From CAVDHB01 sp963608705 (lineage in GTDB: Bacteria; Bacteroidota; Bacteroidia; Bacteroidales; Bacteroidaceae), in assembly GCA_963608705.1 (NCBI GenBank), contig CAVDHB010000042.1:1-24928 (forward strand): a stretch of 24,928 bases of DNA. The letters run 5' to 3'. The notes beneath the pieces were generated by a model. It had not been told where the DNA came from, did not search any database, and worked only from the letters and a program-made list of their open reading frames with translations. Made by a program: the position numbers and the translations under genes. Positions 24,582-24,928 of the stretch are shown one piece after another. The first letter of the stretch is position 1. Each line of letters opens with the position of its first letter.

Positions 24582-24609
24582 GTAAAGATGCGATGAATCG
24601 CATCTCTAC
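24582..24609. repeat. Palindromic dispersed repeat, copy 4
   Basis: Arms GTAAAGATGCGAT and ATCGCATCTCTAC pair with a single mismatch. Compared with copy 1, both arms carry the matching change (GACGCG to GATGCG on the left, CGCGTC to CGCATC on the right), so pairing is kept. Confidence 0.9.
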
Positions 24610-24837
24610 TGATTGATGGGCATTTAAGACGTGTCTTGTCATGCCGTGAGTAGTGACTCCTTATTCACCGTGTTTGACTCTATGTAATGAAGAGGTTAGA
24701 CTGGAGAGTATAAGGTTGTCTCAACGCAACGCACCCTTATTCTGTCTTATAAATGGAAATTACCATACATTGAAATTCTTCTTCTCTGTGTGTACTTTAT
24801 GAAAGAAAATTGACGAAAAAGTGAAGGACTATGGTAC
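24610..24837. other. Intergenic region without recognised genes
   Basis: No open frame of coding character, RNA gene or terminator could be supported here. It may hold the leader of a gene to the right of the window. Confidence 0.5.
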
Positions 24838-24871
24838 AATGTAGGCCCAATTCCAGCGATTTTAGGTTGTT

Positions 24872-24912
24872 TAGTGTAGGCTAGTGTACCTTTAGTGTAG
24901 GCTTAGTGTAGG
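24872..24912. repeat. Direct-repeat array TAGTGTAGG with 10-11 bp spacing
   Basis: TAGTGTAGG occurs at 24872-24880, 24893-24901 and 24904-24912, and as TAGTGTACC at 24882-24890. The starts are 10, 11 and 11 bases apart, about one helical turn. A weaker AATGTAGG lies at 24838-24845. The array may continue past the window edge. It could be a binding-site array or iterons. Confidence 0.7.
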
Positions 24913-24928
24913 TAATATTCCTATTTTT

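Noticed and set aside
24610..24837. Possible small RNA or tRNA in the right-hand spacer
   Set aside because: No cloverleaf, conserved motif or terminator could be found by eye; only weak short inverted words are present.

Overview
This window looks like a chromosomal segment of a gut-type Bacteroidaceae bacterium (Bacteroides/Phocaeicola). The reasons are a SusC/SusD outer-membrane pair, families typical of Bacteroidota (DUF4476, a PG_1098-like methyltransferase, many lipoproteins with an L-S-x-C or L-A-A-C box), almost no Shine-Dalgarno sequences, and repeated -7 promoter boxes of the Bacteroides form TAnnTTTG (most often TACTTTTG). All identifications were made by reading the sequence; no database search was run.

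Layout. (1) 1-3134: a terminator from an upstream unit, a phospholipase-D-type cardiolipin synthase, an overlapping thioredoxin-fold protein, a palindromic repeat, and a convergent DedA membrane protein. (2) 3299-12468: a secreted metallophosphoesterase, then a susCD pair on the minus strand, and diverging from susC a large secreted protein of unknown function with a probable alpha/alpha-barrel C-terminal half. This resembles a minimal nutrient-uptake locus without a visible regulator. (3) 12568-13233: a minus-strand lipoprotein with a BamE-like N-terminus and a DUF4476 C-terminus. (4) 13534-18146: the housekeeping run DUF177 - rpmF - fabH - era - der - small lipoprotein, linking ribosome assembly to fatty-acid initiation. 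Hairpins sit between rpmF/fabH and fabH/era. (5) 18340-19263: an MCE/MlaD lipid-transport protein. (6) 19355-19649: a repeat-rich intergenic block. (7) 19660-20256: a fumarylacetoacetate-hydrolase-fold protein on the minus strand that seems to have lost metal ligands. (8) 20346-23897: an operon of a SUI1/YciH-like factor, class III fructose-1,6-bisphosphatase and a PG_1098-like methyltransferase. (9) 23898-24928: a decayed region with a nuclease/transposase C-terminal remnant, a small two-gene unit resembling a truncated toxin-antitoxin pair, another palindrome, and an 11-bp-spaced direct-repeat array at the window edge.

The most unusual structure not explained by genes is a dispersed family of about 28-bp perfect or near-perfect palindromes (2380, 19511, 19596, 24582). 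One compensatory arm change suggests that the hairpin shape itself is maintained. Two copies lie in opposite orientation inside a block bounded by a 24-bp imperfect direct repeat, and one copy directly abuts the stop codon of a truncated toxin-like ORF. No RNA genes, CRISPR arrays or complete insertion sequences were seen.
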